Positions 1 to 14,508 of a stretch of DNA of 64,000 nucleotides are shown one piece after another. The position numbers were made by a program, and so were the translations under genes. The DNA is taken from contig NCSJ02000066.1 of NCBI GenBank assembly GCA_002812745.2, forward strand, positions 96,644 through 160,643. The letters are read 5' to 3'. This DNA is from Scytalidium lignicola (lineage: Eukaryota; Ascomycota; Leotiomycetes). The notes beneath the pieces are model-generated. The model was not told where the DNA came from. It was given only the letters and a program-made list of their open reading frames with translations, and did no database searches. How positions within the stretch are numbered: the first letter of the stretch is position 1; each line of letters opens with the position of its first letter.

Positions 1-524
1 AAATCATGATAGAAGGTTTGGGGTAATTCTGAAGGCATTGAGGATTAAAGTGGAACATACCCTAGGATTTATGATCCCCTTTGAAAGATATACATGCACA
101 AATCGCATGTTCATATCTTTACTTCAGCTCTCTCAAGTTGTATGATAAATTTTACAAGCTTTAAATTGCGAATCTTAAACAGGGATCCTGGTGGTTTTCA
201 GTCATTCACTATTGAGGTCGTTATTTTTACAATAGCACCAATACCTTTAGCTAGCTTCATCAAGCTTTCTGCTACCAAAGAAAGCTCAAACAGAGTATAA
301 GAGGGTTAGAGAACTTGAAAAGGTGCAAAACTTTTATTTAATTTAGTGCCACAAAGGTCGGATTAATAAAAGGACTGTGACTGCCACTGAAATTGTTTGT
401 AACATACATATCAAACACTACAATGATTGCTACAACTTTTTGAATGACACTATTCGCTCATCCGGAATACAAGATCTCTCTAAAGAACGCCAGAAAATGC
501 AAAATATCATGTTTAATTTTTACC
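1..524. other. Intergenic, downstream of HAS1
   Basis: AT-rich sequence beyond the HAS1 stop codon on the minus strand. I found only short open frames with no recognisable protein character. It probably contains the HAS1 3' UTR. Nothing else is supported. Confidence 0.5.
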
Positions 525-2401
525 TCAGACAGCACCTCTTTTCTTGAAACTTCCTCCTTGTCTAGGTTGACTACCATAAGCTCTACGTCCCTGAGTTTTC
601 TTGTCTCGACTCATACTTGCTCCTAATGTTAGATCGACTCTTGGTGGAACCGTGAAGCCAAAGCTCTTGGCAACCTTCACCAGGTCTAGCTTATTAACGT
701 CAAAGATAGTGCGTAGAGAGTGACTAGCATACGCTTGCAAGTAGCTCTTGTATCCTGATTTAGCACTGCTATTGAGGTAGTAGTTGGATGCTATCAATTT
801 CTCCAGCTGCGATTGCACGTTGACTATCTTATTTGCTGGGAAATCAAATTCTACCACAGGAACTCGTGCTGCCTTAAGATGTGTGAGAAATCCAACTTCG
901 CTGGGCTGAAGGAACATTAGAGAGCGCCCTCTTCCGTTAGAACCACGGGCGGTTCGTCCGACTCGGTGAATATACTCAGTTGGTTGGTCAGGAGGGTCGT
1001 ACTGAATAATCCAATCTACATCTGGAATCTAGAAACGCAAATAAAGTTAGTTGGAATCAGTAGACATTCAGATCAAGAGAACATACATCTAAACCTCTCG
1101 CTGCAACATCAGTGCAAATAAGAGTGCCTTGCTTCGCGTTACAGAATTCGAAGAATGTATTAGTTCGCTTCTGTTGTTTTTGTTTGCCATGCAGGTCCAG
1201 TACGGGGAGATCAATGTAGTTGAGAAGCTCAGAGTGATACTTTACACACGCACAAGACGAGAAGAAGACGATAATCTTCTTCTTCAGATTTCTTTTCAAG
1301 AAGCTGAATAGGAGCAAGAACCGCTTGTCAGAATCGCATACAACGTAGCCCTGTTGAAGACCTTCAACTGTGCTGTGTTCCTTCTGTTGATCAACATTTA
1401 TATAGAGAGGTCCAGGTCGTAAAGATATCCGTGCAAGGTCTTCCACTTTTGTTGTCTGTGTAGCAGAGAAGAGCATAGTCTGTCTCTCTTCTTTCGGTAG
1501 AACCTTGACAATCTGTCGCATTTCATCCTCAAAACCGACCTCCAATATTCGATCAGCTTCATCAATGACAAGAGCCTTAACATTTTTGAAGACAAATCCT
1601 TGAGTATTTTGTAGATGGTCGAGCAGTCGTCCAGGAGTCGCAATAAGCAGGTTAACTCCCTTCGCAAGCTTTTCGGCCTCTGCTCTCCGGTTCGCCCCAC
1701 CAATGACTATACCATATGTTTGCGAGTGGTGGGCCATTAGCTCTCGTGCAACTCCAAATATTTGGAGAGCCAATTCTCTCGTAGGAGAAACCACAATCAC
1801 CCCTGTTCCATTTCTAGGCTTAAATCGCAAAGAACTGAGCATTTCCACTGCTGGGATTAAGAAGGACAATGTTTTACCAGATCCGGTTTTTGCAGCTCCT
1901 AAAACATCTCTTCCTGCAAGCAAAGGCGGTATTCCACGCTGTTGAATCTCCGTCATAGTATCAAACTTCATGTCCTCCAAGGCTTTCATAGTTTTCTCTG
2001 TCAGGTTAAGCTCCGAGAATTTCTTGGCTTGCGTGCCTCCAGATGGTAACGAAAGAGCTCTTGTACCGTCGATCTGTTCTGCACCGCCTTCGTCTTCATT
2101 TTGCTCTAGCTCGGGTTCTTCGTCGTCGTTTTCCTCAGATTCAGCACCATTCTCTTCGGCCACAATATCGCTATCTTTTGCAACAGCCTTTGGAGTCTCG
2201 TCTCCAAGTCCATCCTCGTCTGACTCTGATTGACGCAGCTTCTTCACTTTCTTATGACTTTTTTNCCGGTTGTTGCTTCTCCAACTCAACATCTTCTACG
2301 ATCGCCGTACCATTGGTTGTATCAGAAACCTCACTTTTTTCAACCTTTGAACCCCCATGCTTTCTCTTGCGCTTCTTGCTATGTAGCTCAGAGTTATCCA
2401 T
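525..2401 (-). CDS. HAS1: ATP-dependent RNA helicase HAS1 (DEAD-box)
   Basis: Nucleolar DEAD-box helicase acting in pre-rRNA processing and early 60S and 40S assembly. Two exons, 1087-2401 and 525-1028, joined across a 58-nt GTATGT...CTAG intron, give about 605 residues, the usual HAS1 length. The acidic, lysine-rich N-tail (KKRKRKHGG) precedes the Q-motif region, Walker [13 protein letters not shown] ([13 protein letters not shown]), SAT (LFSATQT) and, after the intron, the HRVGRTAR motif VI. The C-terminus (basic, Gly/Arg-rich, ending SFKKRGAV) is HAS1-like. An N at 2265 beside a T run shifts the frame; reading without it gives one continuous protein, so I treat it as an assembly placeholder and not a mutation. 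The start is taken at 2401 ([12 protein letters not shown]); an upstream in-frame Met at 2488 would run through a second N (2418). Confidence 0.95.
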
Positions 2402-2943
2402 TGTGCTGGCAGAGAAANGTCGATTAAACCCACAGGAAGGCTGGCTTTTGCTGTTCAGAGTTGGTTCAAAATTTCCGTCTACCGTCAATAATTTATCGCG
2501 CTAATCCGATAAGGCATATCAATGCACTATGCCTATCGCAGATATTATCACGTGCCAGCCTCACCCTTTAGAACTTGGAACATTTTGTAATTTTGTTTTT
2601 CTGTAGAACTTGCTCTGTACTAGAAGAGTCATCTCGTTTTATTAAGTTCATTCAAAATTATCTTCCACAATCATCTAATGATCTAATGGGCATCCATCAT
2701 TATCATTGCAAAGCCAGGCGTCATAAAACGGAGAGCAAAACAATTGAACTGTATAGAGAGCATTTTATCATTTCCATCTAACTTCACTTCCACCAGGAAA
2801 CCTGAAGTGTCTTAAGAGAATTTTGAATGAATTTTCCACGCATCCCAAACATTGATATTCCATTTCACGTTCAATTATTAGTAAAACAACGGTCTGCCAT
2901 GCCGTATAATTTTCTGCGCCAGCCCCTTGTCCGGTAACAAAGC
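2402..2943. other. Intergenic between HAS1 start and ERV25 stop
   Basis: Contains the HAS1 promoter and 5' UTR (N at 2418) and the ERV25 3' flank. Small open frames here are not protein-like. Confidence 0.5.
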
Positions 2944-3783
2944 TTAGATAAGATGCTTTGATCTGATAAAATGTCAGTATTAATACTTTCACAGGTCTAG
3001 TTAGAGCAATTTCAAAAACGTACCGAAAGTATGCCCGTAAATAGATAACCTGCCACGCTCCCAATGCAACCAGCATCCCCATAGTGCTAAAAGCAAACCA
3101 TTTTACTCGGGTATTCGTGCTCTCGTTGGTGTCTCGGAGCTTCTGCTCTCGTGTCCGTAAATAGTCCATCTCAGCCACAATCTCTGAGACCATTTCCTCA
3201 ATCCGCCGTAATTCGGTCTCGACAGGCTTCAGTTTTTCGGTTGCTTGTACAGCAGACCAGTCTTTTGCATCCGCGCCAATGTCAATATCCAGTTCGATAT
3301 AGCGAGTAGGATCTCTAATCCCTCTACCCCCTTGGCCTAATGAGACACTGTTAGCTTGGAATCAAGGATCTCATGGCTGGGACTACGTACTCGAGGCAAA
3401 GTAATTTTCGAAGCAGACATCAAAGGAGGCATCAGCAAGGGATGTAAATGCCATTCGCTTTTCGCCCACCACATCTTTTGCCTTGCCATATTCATTACCG
3501 ATCGAATCTCGAATCTGGGATGAGAGCAATTAGCAAACATTCTCTTCCATTGAGAAATATGCTAACAAACCTGCATATCAAGGATCATTCCATCACCTTT
3601 GCGGCCACCAACAGTGGCCGTAACTACAACTAATGTGTCTCTTCCAACGAAATTCCGTATACATCGCTTGCTTCTAGTATCCCCCTTATGGAAAGCTTCG
3701 CTGTCGAACTTCAATGCATCGGCGCAAACAAGGAGCAGCAGTAAACTGCAAAGTGAGAACACGAGTGACTTTGCGGACGCCAT
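2944..3783 (-). CDS. ERV25: p24 family cargo receptor Erv25
   Basis: Type I membrane protein of COPII/COPI vesicles (p24 delta type) cycling between ER and Golgi. Four exons, 3571-3783, 3391-3514, 3024-3336 and 2944-2962, give 222 residues. N-terminal signal peptide ([17 protein letters not shown]), then the GOLD-domain beginning LKFDSEAF with Cys in RCIRNFV, a coiled-coil segment (about residues 135-175, [19 protein letters not shown]), one C-terminal membrane span ([20 protein letters not shown]) and the cytosolic tail RAYFRSKHLI. The last coding exon is only 19 nt and supplies the tail. Frame is continuous over all three introns (61, 54 and 56 nt). Shares a short divergent intergenic region with the U1-C gene. 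Confidence 0.93.
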
Positions 3784-4072
3784 ACTGCTCGCTGGTTATG
3801 TATGTGCGAGACGGACTCTGCGCTTGTTGGTGAGCTGTCGCCTCAAATAAATCCAGGAGATCTTTATGGTCTGGCTACAACCGTGGTCAGTAACAAAGGG
3901 GCCAACCAGATGTTTTTCCGACCCGAAAAGCAATTCAATTTTAGGGTCTTATCACGTGCTCGTTCCGCACCCATGTTCGATCTTGAACTTTAAACTTCGC
4001 GGCAGCAAGGTATCGCAACAACGAATTCTAGCTTCCACAACGTTTTAAAAACTAGAAAATATCGTCACAAAG

Positions 4073-4931
4073 ATGCCTAAATGTAAGTATTCTATCATGC
4101 TATGTTAATTTATGAAATTAGCTAACATTGAAACAGTCTTTTGTAAGTTCTAATAAAAAANTTGCCGCTTCAATCTCTATATCACTTCTATCACCAGCGC
4201 CGTCGAACAACGTCAAGCTAACCACTCCCCCCAGGTGATTACTGCGATGTCTATCTTACACACGACTCTATGAGCGTGCGCAAAGCTCATAACAGTGGAA
4301 GGAACCATCTACGAAATGTAGTAGACTATTACCAACGTTCGTCCAACGCGTTTCCCATCTCCAACAAAAACCTCTTGCAACTAACTTGCAGATCTGTAGA
4401 AATTGGCCACGAGAAAGCGCAATCTGTCATCGATTCGATTACGAATTCCTATGCTGCCGAAGGACAAGCCGCGTCTAATCCAATGCTCGCACAAAACCCT
4501 GGTGGGACGCCATTCCCGCCACCTTTTGGTTTTCCTGGCGGAGTTCCACCTCCACCATTCGGTGCCCCAGGCAGTCTACCACAAGGAATGCTACCTCGTA
4601 AGCATAGCTTTTATTTCACTCCATCTTTGTCACTCAATTCTGAAATGTCATGTTTTCTAACGCGCTCATTGGTACAGCACCTGGTGGTCGTGGTGCTCCG
4701 ATGCCGCCTTTCCCTCCCATGCCCGGTGGCCCACCGTTACCCATGAACGGAATGCCATTTCCCCCTCCACCAGGAGGCCTACCATTCCCACCACCTGGAG
4801 GCCTCCCTCCCAACTTTCAGCTTCCGCCAGGATTCCCGCCGCCAGGTGGATTCCCTGGTGGCCCTCCACCAGCAGGCTTCCCTCCTGGGCAGTTTGATGC
4901 GCCGGGTCAAGGACAGGGACAGGATAAATGA
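4073..4931 (+). CDS. YHC1: U1 small nuclear ribonucleoprotein C (U1-C)
   Basis: U1 snRNP subunit that stabilises 5' splice-site recognition. Exons 4073-4082, 4137-4142, 4235-4336, 4400-4597 and 4678-4931 encode 189 residues. The N-terminus [17 protein letters not shown] followed by [12 protein letters not shown] is the matrin/U1-type C2H2 zinc finger (C6, C9, H24, H30). It is followed by the conserved [12 protein letters not shown] helix (here [14 protein letters not shown]) and a long Pro/Gly/Met/Phe-rich tail, typical of filamentous fungi. Exon 2 is just six nucleotides: it is needed to encode the second Phe before Cys6, and it is flanked by ACAG and GTAAGT. The N at 4161 lies in the following intron. 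Convergent with SNF1. Confidence 0.93.
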
Positions 4932-5605
4932 GAGGAGATGAAGGAGGTCATGATGAAAATCAGTTACGATACTAGGTTGTCATGAGCTTTTGTAAAGAGA
5001 TCGTGCCTGAGCATTCTGGGATATATGGCGTTACGGTAAGGAGTTCTACGGTTGGAAATATAAGCATTTAGGTGTTCCAAGCCGGGTGTCAAAACTACCT
5101 CTTTTTTTNCCAAGAACAAAAATTAATTCGCACCAGAAGTTTTGTTATACAATATAACAATTATTTGCAGTAGCAGCATCGGTCTTATTACTGAATATGA
5201 ATTGAATGCAAACAACGCTCCACTTCCTTTCTCTATCTCATCTTTTTTAACACCGATTCTGCAATAAAACGTAATATGGCACAATTCTTGCTCTGGTATT
5301 AAGAAGGGATTACTAAAATCACCAAAAATGAGCGCTTCCTATTCTGCATGAGATATGCGCTTTCCATGCACCACCCATGAAAACCCCCCCNACCAATCCA
5401 GCTGCATCCAAGCAGCTCCTTTTAACATAAGCCCATTTCGTTAAAAAAAANGAAGTCTCATTTCATATCCCATAGTGCTCCTGCCTCGAAGTGGCTAATC
5501 CTCATCCAGCCTCCCCTTTCCGTGGCACAGCCATTCCCAAGCATTTCCCATTTCGACATATCACCACGTAAGTCATAGCATAGAGTTAAACCCACCCTGG
5601 ATTAC
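4932..5605. other. Convergent 3' region of U1-C and SNF1
   Basis: Holds the 3' UTRs of two converging genes. Three N placeholders (5109, 5391, 5451) follow T, C and A homopolymers. No gene seen. Confidence 0.5.
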
Positions 5606-8125
<2,520 letters not shown>

Positions 8126-8901
8126 CGTGCCTGGCGGGTGTGTGTAAGAGAGAGTGTGTGTCTCGTTGCTTTTTGCGGGTATTTCTGGGTAGCGGGAGGT
8201 ATTGCTACGGCGGTGTTCTCCTAGAAGGAAGGTCGCTTTTTGCCCCACCAAACGGCGGGCGAACGTGGAGAAATGGGTCGTTAAAGCCAAGCGCGGTGGG
8301 ATGGATTCCAAGGGTCGCTATGAACGCAATGCAAGTATGTCAGACTGCTTTCGATGTGAAGATATCGTGTTCGAGGTTTATTTCGCTGTCCGGATAGATG
8401 AGGTGTGGTTGTCTCGGAGAGAACGCTGCTGGTTGAGTCTCTAAGAGTAGTTGGTTGCTGCGCTAAAGCACACAAGCGTCATTCTGCTGGGGATGCGGCC
8501 CGCGGNCCTTTGAAGCTCAACAGCACATGAATATTTTATACTGATTGATCAGATACATATATTTTGGAGTAGTTCAATTAAAGTACAGGCTATTAGCTAG
8601 ACTAAACCTTATGTGGTCTTTTCCACATTGGCCAAAAATAGTCGGCTTCTACTTCGCTCGCTATCTAGATCGGTTCTTAGAGTTGAGATGTTATCCAAGA
8701 TGGCAATTTATGTGTGACAAGATCTTATCTTGACCTTGCCTAACATGCCAGCATAATGAGAGTTCTCTCCATTAAAGCCAAAACTCAATGTCTTATCCTT
8801 AAGTTGAGAATTTCTCAGAGCCAAGTGTCTCGAGCATCTGGTAGTCTGGGAGACTTTTTAGTAGCTCACTCTGACTGTCTTCCGGATACAACAGTATCCT
8901 T
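8126..8901. other. SNF1 upstream region
   Basis: Contains the SNF1 5' leader and promoter; an N at 8506 lies in a GC-rich patch. From 8520 the sequence becomes AT-rich and reaches the stop codon of the next minus-strand gene. No further gene supported. Confidence 0.45.
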
Positions 8902-9783
8902 TCAATGGCCAGTATTTTCCTTCTTCTCTTCCTCCTTTAACCTCGCAACCAACTTCTCCCTCAGAAAGTCAGTCAATCCCAGTCTAAAATAAGCCCAGAA
9001 GATGTCAGCAAATGTAAGATTCTAAAAATCGCAGACGAAAATAAACCAAGCAGGGGTGACCTATTAGTATCAAAAAGATCACTCACATTCCCTCCCTCGT
9101 AACAATCCTATACGTCCCACTACTCTGATAATTCCCATCAACACCCACAAACTGCCCCTGTCCATCAACCTCCAAGCTCCCGAAGATATCTTCCGGCCAC
9201 GCAATCCGTCCATAATCAGGCGNCGCCCTCAAATCACTCACGTGAACCCATCCACCTCGTCCTGCTCCACCAGCACCACCCTGATGACTCGCTCCACCGG
9301 CTGCATCGCCCCCGGATTTAACTTCATTACTACTGCTGCTACTGCGACGATGACGCTGAGGGAACACGCCGCCTTGGCCGAGTTGTGAGCCAGACGAGGT
9401 TGCGAATGCTTGAGCTTGCGAGCTAACCCAAGGATCGGAGTGCGCATGTTCTTTCAGGACGGATTGGAGGATTGTGAGGAAGCGGTGGTTTTCTGTTAGG
9501 GATGTTGGGGTCGGAGGAATTGCTGTCGTGGTGCCAATTGCAAGGGATTCCGTTGGTGGATTTGTTGGAAGGAGAGTGAGGGTATGAGAAGAGGGGGAGG
9601 ATCGCGACGGAAAGACGTACTATGTCGTATCAGTCTTTTGTTTTGTGGAGATGTGTTTGAAGGGAGGAATTGGCTGAAGAGAAGACTCACGATGTGTGGA
9701 TTATTTGGTAGAGTTGAGAGTGATCGTGTTGATTTTCTAAACGAGGATCCAATGGATCCTCGGAATAATAGAGAGGATACCAT
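8902..9783 (-). CDS. Conserved fungal protein, probable mitochondrial
   Basis: Three exons, 9691-9783, 9087-9619 and 8902-8983, encode 235 residues. The N-terminus (MVSSLLFRGSIGSSFRKS) is rich in Ser/Arg and lacks acids, like a mitochondrial presequence. A Ser/Gly/Ala-rich low-complexity middle precedes a conserved-looking block, WVHVSDLRA..PDYGRIAWPEDIFG, then GTYRIVTREG and a C-terminal helix LGLTDFLREKLVARLKEEE. I recognise this as a protein type found in many filamentous ascomycetes, but I cannot assign a function. The N at 9223 falls inside a codon of the conserved block and does not shift the frame. Upstream in-frame Mets exist, but the 9783 start gives the best targeting signal. Confidence 0.75.
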
Positions 9784-10369
9784 TGTTGTCAAAGAGAAAT
9801 GGGTTTGTATTCTTGCAGGATGAGAAAGGTCGCCATGGAACCTTTTTTTCAAGGGTATGTGAAATAAGCATCCGCCAAAAGAGGAAACGAGCTGATGTCG
9901 CATGGCGTCATTGACGATCCTCATCCGTGCACGAGGCTGATACAACTCCGAGAAGGCTCTTCAAAACAGTACACGCAGATTGTAGCACTAGATGGTATCA
10001 ATTTACGTATATATTAGAGTTTCAAGGCAATGTTTCCCTAGTTTCCAATACGGTTTGTACATAAATCACATAGTTCCATACGGTAATACAACACAGATTT
10101 GATCAAAAAAATTTGGTATCTGAATTGATCTAAATCAGGCCCTAGGAATATACAAGGTAACTCATCTCTTTGGAAACCAAGCGAGGAGAAGGACCAAGTA
10201 GGACGTGATAGAGGCGCCAATCCGCTCAGCTCACAAGCAGGAAAAGGGCATTCGAGGCATAAGTCATTTGCTCCCACCACTCCCATCCATGTGTACACGC
10301 GCCAAGATAAAAGAGGAAAAAAGAAAATCCCATACAAAACAGCAAATCTAATAACGAGGTTTGCCGCAA
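9784..10369. other. Intergenic, glutamine synthetase 3' flank
   Basis: Between the stop codon of glutamine synthetase and the start of the preceding minus-strand gene. A 99-codon open frame at 10038-10337 has no protein-like features. Probably 3' UTR plus promoter. Confidence 0.45.
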
Positions 10370-11782
10370 TTATGCATCAACTCCACCGAAGATCTAAAGG
10401 ATATATTAGCAATCATATTTTAAGTGGAATGTATGGTCTTCGAGTGCTACTCACAGTCTCCATCAATATACCGGTAATTCTGTAGGGGTCAGCGTTGGAA
10501 GCTGGTCGTCTGTCTTCGAAGTATCCATAGCCCTTGGCTGCGGTTTCTCTGGGGATACGGATGGAAGCACCACGGTTTGCAACACCATAAGTGAATTCAT
10601 CAATGCTACCAGTCTCGTGTCGGCCGGTGAGACGGAGAGTGTTGTCCTCACCATACACGGCAATGTGCTCCTTGTGTCGGCCCTCGAGCTTCTTAATGGC
10701 AGCTTCAATGGCCTTCATGCCAACGTCCTTAGAACGCATATCCTTGGTGGAAAAGTTGCTGTGGAGACCAGCTCCGTTCCAGTCACCTGGGATTGGCTTG
10801 GGGTGGAAAGAGATCTTAGCACCGAATTCCTCAGCAATGCGGTGGAGGAGGAAACGAGCGAGCCAAAGTTGGTCACCCACTATAACGCACAATCAATTAG
10901 TTTTGATTAACTTCCAAGTGAAAATTGGATGAAGTACTCACACTCAATACCCTCGCAAGGGCCGACCTGGAACTCCCACTGGGCGGGCATGACCTCGGCG
11001 TTGGTTCCCGAGATCTTGACACCGGCAAACAAGCAGGCCTTGTAGTGAGCCTCGACGATATCTCGGCAGTAGACCTTACCGGCGCCAACACCACAGTAGT
11101 ATGGGCCCTGTGGACCTGGGAAACCACCCTGAGGCCAGCCGTATGGTTTGTCCAACATGTCAAGGAGAGTGTACTCTTGCTCCAAACCGAACCATGGCTC
11201 CTGTGCGGCGTGTGCCTTCATGAGCTTAGCACACTCGTGGCGGTAGTTGAACTTGTTTGGGGTTCCATCAGCATCCCAGCACTCGGTGATAACGAGAACG
11301 TTTGGTCCTTGGCGGAATGGGTCGGGGAAAACAGCAACAGGTCGCAGGTAGACATCGGAGTTGTCACCTGGAGCCTGTCCCGTGGAGCTACCGTCGAAGT
11401 TCCATTCTGGGAGATCCTCGAGCTTGATCTTGCCGTCGGCTGGGATTTTGGTGATGGTCTATGGTGGCCGAAAAAGTTAGATTAATTTTCCTTGTCATCA
11501 TTTTGCGCGGAGTGGTTGAGAGAGAGCCTTGCGTACCTTGGATTTTGAGCGAACGCCACCGGTGGAGTCAATCCAGATGTACCTAGTCTGCGAGTCAATA
11601 ACGAGTAAATTTGCAATTGTATCGGGAATGCATACTCGGCCATACCAGTGCCCTTCTGGTCGAGGCTCATGTACTTGAGCAACTGTTGTGGTCATGTCAG
11701 CGCTGGCTCCGAAAACGGCTCTGAGAAGGATGATGGTGGGGCTCACGTTTGCGGCATAGGAGACAGTTTGGGAGGTAGCCAT
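10370..11782 (-). CDS. glnA: Glutamine synthetase (GSII type)
   Basis: Cytosolic enzyme that forms glutamine from glutamate, ammonia and ATP. Six exons, 11747-11782, 11636-11682, 11537-11582, 10942-11458, 10455-10879 and 10370-10393, give 364 residues, the normal eukaryotic GSII length. Seen in order: the beta-grasp region ([12 protein letters not shown], then [13 protein letters not shown]), [14 protein letters not shown], the metal-binding [18 protein letters not shown], and the ATP-binding [13 protein letters not shown] followed by [18 protein letters not shown] (here [12 protein letters not shown]) and RGASIRIPR follow. The short 5' exons (36, 47 and 46 nt) and the 24-nt last exon (ending IFGGVDA) are easy to miss. 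A GATAAG at 11968-11973, about 190 bp upstream of the ATG, fits control by a nitrogen GATA factor. Confidence 0.96.
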
Positions 11783-12183
11783 TTTTGCGGATATTAGGAT
11801 GTCAATGCAAAAAAAGAGTAAGAATAAGGCGGAAATGAGTGCAGCACAGTGCAAATTCTAGCAGACAGGAGTGAGTTTGGAGAGAAGGGGAAGAAAATGG
11901 AGGGGAAGTGAGAGGATGGCAATGGGCTTTTTAAGGGCGTCAGGATTTTGGCCTTTCCCGGGCCTGCGATAAGGTAAGAAAAGGTAAGGGTGGGCGGATT
12001 CTTTAGGACGCTAAGCGAGCGACCAGTGGCTCGAGTGGCACCTCAGCATGCGCGCTCCAACCAGGATTCCCGAGCCCTGGGATTTCACGTAGATGGATGG
12101 GCACGATGGGATACGATGGTTTATGGACTGTGCTTGGACTTGCGGTTGGGGTCGCTTTTGCGGTAAATAGCTATCGAGCCATT

Positions 12184-12211
12184 GGTACAGTACAGTTCCA
12201 AGTACTGTACC
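12184..12211. repeat. Perfect 10-bp inverted repeat GGTACAGTAC/GTACTGTACC
   Basis: Left arm 12184-12193 and right arm 12202-12211 are exact reverse complements around an 8-nt spacer. It lies about 400 bp upstream of the glutamine synthetase ATG and could bind a dimeric regulator. Confidence 0.6.
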
Positions 12212-12684
12212 TCACCGGCGTGGGCGACCTCCATCAACCTTTTGCCCTGGTCTGCTCGGGCTTGCTCAGGCCTGTCTCGGCCTTTCCAGCTTGGTTGTTC
12301 GGGGTGGTGCTCTACAGTAGCAACGGGACGGTTGGGTTCGTGGGGAGCATTCTTCTGGAAGAAGCAAAGCAGCTTGTGCTATCTCCCTTTCCCCCAACCT
12401 TTCCTAGATACCGTAGCCGTCCCCCCCGCGACGTGCAGGACAAGAATTGCTTCTTCTGCCTCAATAATTTCCTGCTGTCAGGTTGTCGTTGCAGCTGAGC
12501 TTGCTGTGCAAAGTTTTTCAACGCACAAGACAGGCACAACGGTGCAACATGCGGTATTTTACTTGTGGTGATTGTGATCAGCAGAGTCTGACCCTGAGCG
12601 TTTTCTTCTCTCTTGGCCAGAATAGCACGCGGGGGAGAAGAAACTTTTTTCTTCCTTTTTTTTGCTTTTCCTCTTGCAGGCCCT

Positions 12685-12714
12685 GTGTCCTGTACAGTAC
12701 AGCATGCAGGACAC
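12685..12714. repeat. 8-bp inverted repeat GTGTCCTG/CAGGACAC
   Basis: Arms at 12685-12692 and 12707-12714 match exactly. The spacer region includes GTACAGTAC, the same core as the repeat at 12.2 kb. Confidence 0.5.
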
Positions 12715-14250
12715 CATGCATGGAGTACGCAGCTACTAGTCAACCCCTCCAATATCAGATGCTACACTGAGAGATCTGTGTCAAAGAGCTCCAGGAAGAG
12801 AGGAGTTGAGATGTGGAATTGAAAGAAGGAGGTGCAGGCAGAATTTATGTGGTCAATTATCAGCATTGGCATTGTTATTCTTGTCACTATTATCAATATC
12901 ATATGTATTCCCGAAGTCAACAGCAGTACCCCGCCAAGTTGACAGGAGCAACGAGAGCAAACTGCAGCCGAGATATCAATGGTGACCGACCAAACCCTAT
13001 CTGGGGAATCTCTGATGGCGCTGACAGCAGACCTGTGCCGCTCTGGATGGCAGCACCAGCATGCTAATACAGTACCGGTAAGGGAACTGCCTCTAGCTCA
13101 TGGAAATTACTGTACTGCAACTTTACCCACTTCATGGATAAATCACCATTTGCTTTTTTTTCATCGGTCTAACCCATCGCAGAGTTAGATTCGCACGAGT
13201 TCCCCCACATAGATCATGCCCTGGAATGCCCCTCCCGCCGTTCTCGGTTTCGCCAGATCATCAAATTGTCGGAGCACGCTACGTTCCATTGCACACAGCA
13301 GGAGAGGGATGGTAGAAGAGTGGAAAGAAGGTTCTTTCTTCTTTCTTCTCAGCAAGCAGGGGCCTTCCCACCACCCGCACTCAGCACCCAGTCGGCCAAT
13401 ACAGCACTTGCATGCAGCAGCCTCCAATAGTTACATCCGCCCACGTCTATCAAAACATCGTACTGGTACTGTAGTGTGTACTTCTCCGTAGCAACCAACC
13501 CTCAGGAGAAAAAGTCCACCTTCGGATTTAGCAGCAACTGGTTCTGACCCTGAATGCACGGATAACCTGCGCTATTTATTACTAGACTGCTGGGCCATAC
13601 ACATCCACTGACATCCAGCACATTAGCCATCCGTTCTACCACCGGGCATTCTTTGCTGTTACGAAATGGGAATCAGGCGTTGGTCCCTTCATTCGGGCTT
13701 CTTGTCGTGTGTTTTGCTGCGACTTCGCACCCCGCCGACCCCGCCGAGCCCAGCCCAGCCCGAACAGCCACAGCGATAAGGAATCGCAGGCCGCCATTGG
13801 CTAGATCCACCTTTGCGCACGTAAGCCGCAATACAAACGCGCCCGTTCGGTACAGCCTTCCGACTGGCTGACTGAGGAACAGGCTGTGTATGGAAATCAC
13901 GTGCTTCGAGACCTTGGGGTAAACCCGGAGACCTTTTGCCTCCCATTATTCATGTCAATTACTCCCGCCGCCACGCCACCGTCATGCCAGGGCCCGTGAG
14001 GCAAATGATATTCGGCCTTTGTCACAACCGCAGGTAATTGCTCGTTTGGCTACCAGTTACGAGAGGTGCAACCTCTGAAACCCGTCACCAGCACGACAAC
14101 TCACCATTGACTGACCGCTACGCCCGAGAGGTCGTGTGGATGATGGTGATGATGATGACTGTGATCTAGGATCCACGTAATTCCATAGTTTGGGTGCAAC
14201 GCAAACTAGCAAATCACCTCAATTTGCAGACTTGCTCCCAGTCTCAACTT

Positions 14251-14508
14251 TCAATCTCGAATCTCACCTCCTTTGTCATTACTCCAGTCTACTTGAGCTA
14301 CTAACTGCATGCCGGCTAAGCACGTGCCTACTCGGCGATGACATCCAACTCGCAACTCTTCGGGCATTGTGACTCTACTGCCTGCAGTCTTTCCTTCCGA
14401 ATAATCCCTCCTGCAGCAGAATTCCCGAGATGATTGATCACAATTGATGGCTGCTGAGAAGAGCAAAGCAAAACTTGACAACACGAAAACTTTAATAAAG
14501 AGTGCCAA
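14251..14508 (-). CDS. Possible small cysteine-containing secreted protein
   Basis: An 85-codon frame starts MALFIKVFVLSSFALLFSAA, which looks like a signal peptide with an AxA-type cleavage site. It continues with five cysteines (NCDQ, FCC, GC, TC) in a charged mature part. No domain is recognised, no splice signals support or extend it, and it sits alone in a gene-poor region. It could equally be a chance frame. Confidence 0.25.
   Translation of the reverse strand: MALFIKVFVLSSFALLFSAAINCDQSSREFCCRRDYSEGKTAGSRVTMPEELRVGCHRRVGTCLAGMQLVAQVDWSNDKGGEIRD

Noticed and set aside
9223..9223. N as another spurious base to be dropped
   Set aside because: Dropping it breaks the conserved DLRA..PDYGRIAWPEDI reading frame, so here it stands for a real but unknown base.
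10925..11485. 186-codon plus-strand frame within glutamine synthetase
   Set aside because: Antisense shadow of a highly conserved coding exon.
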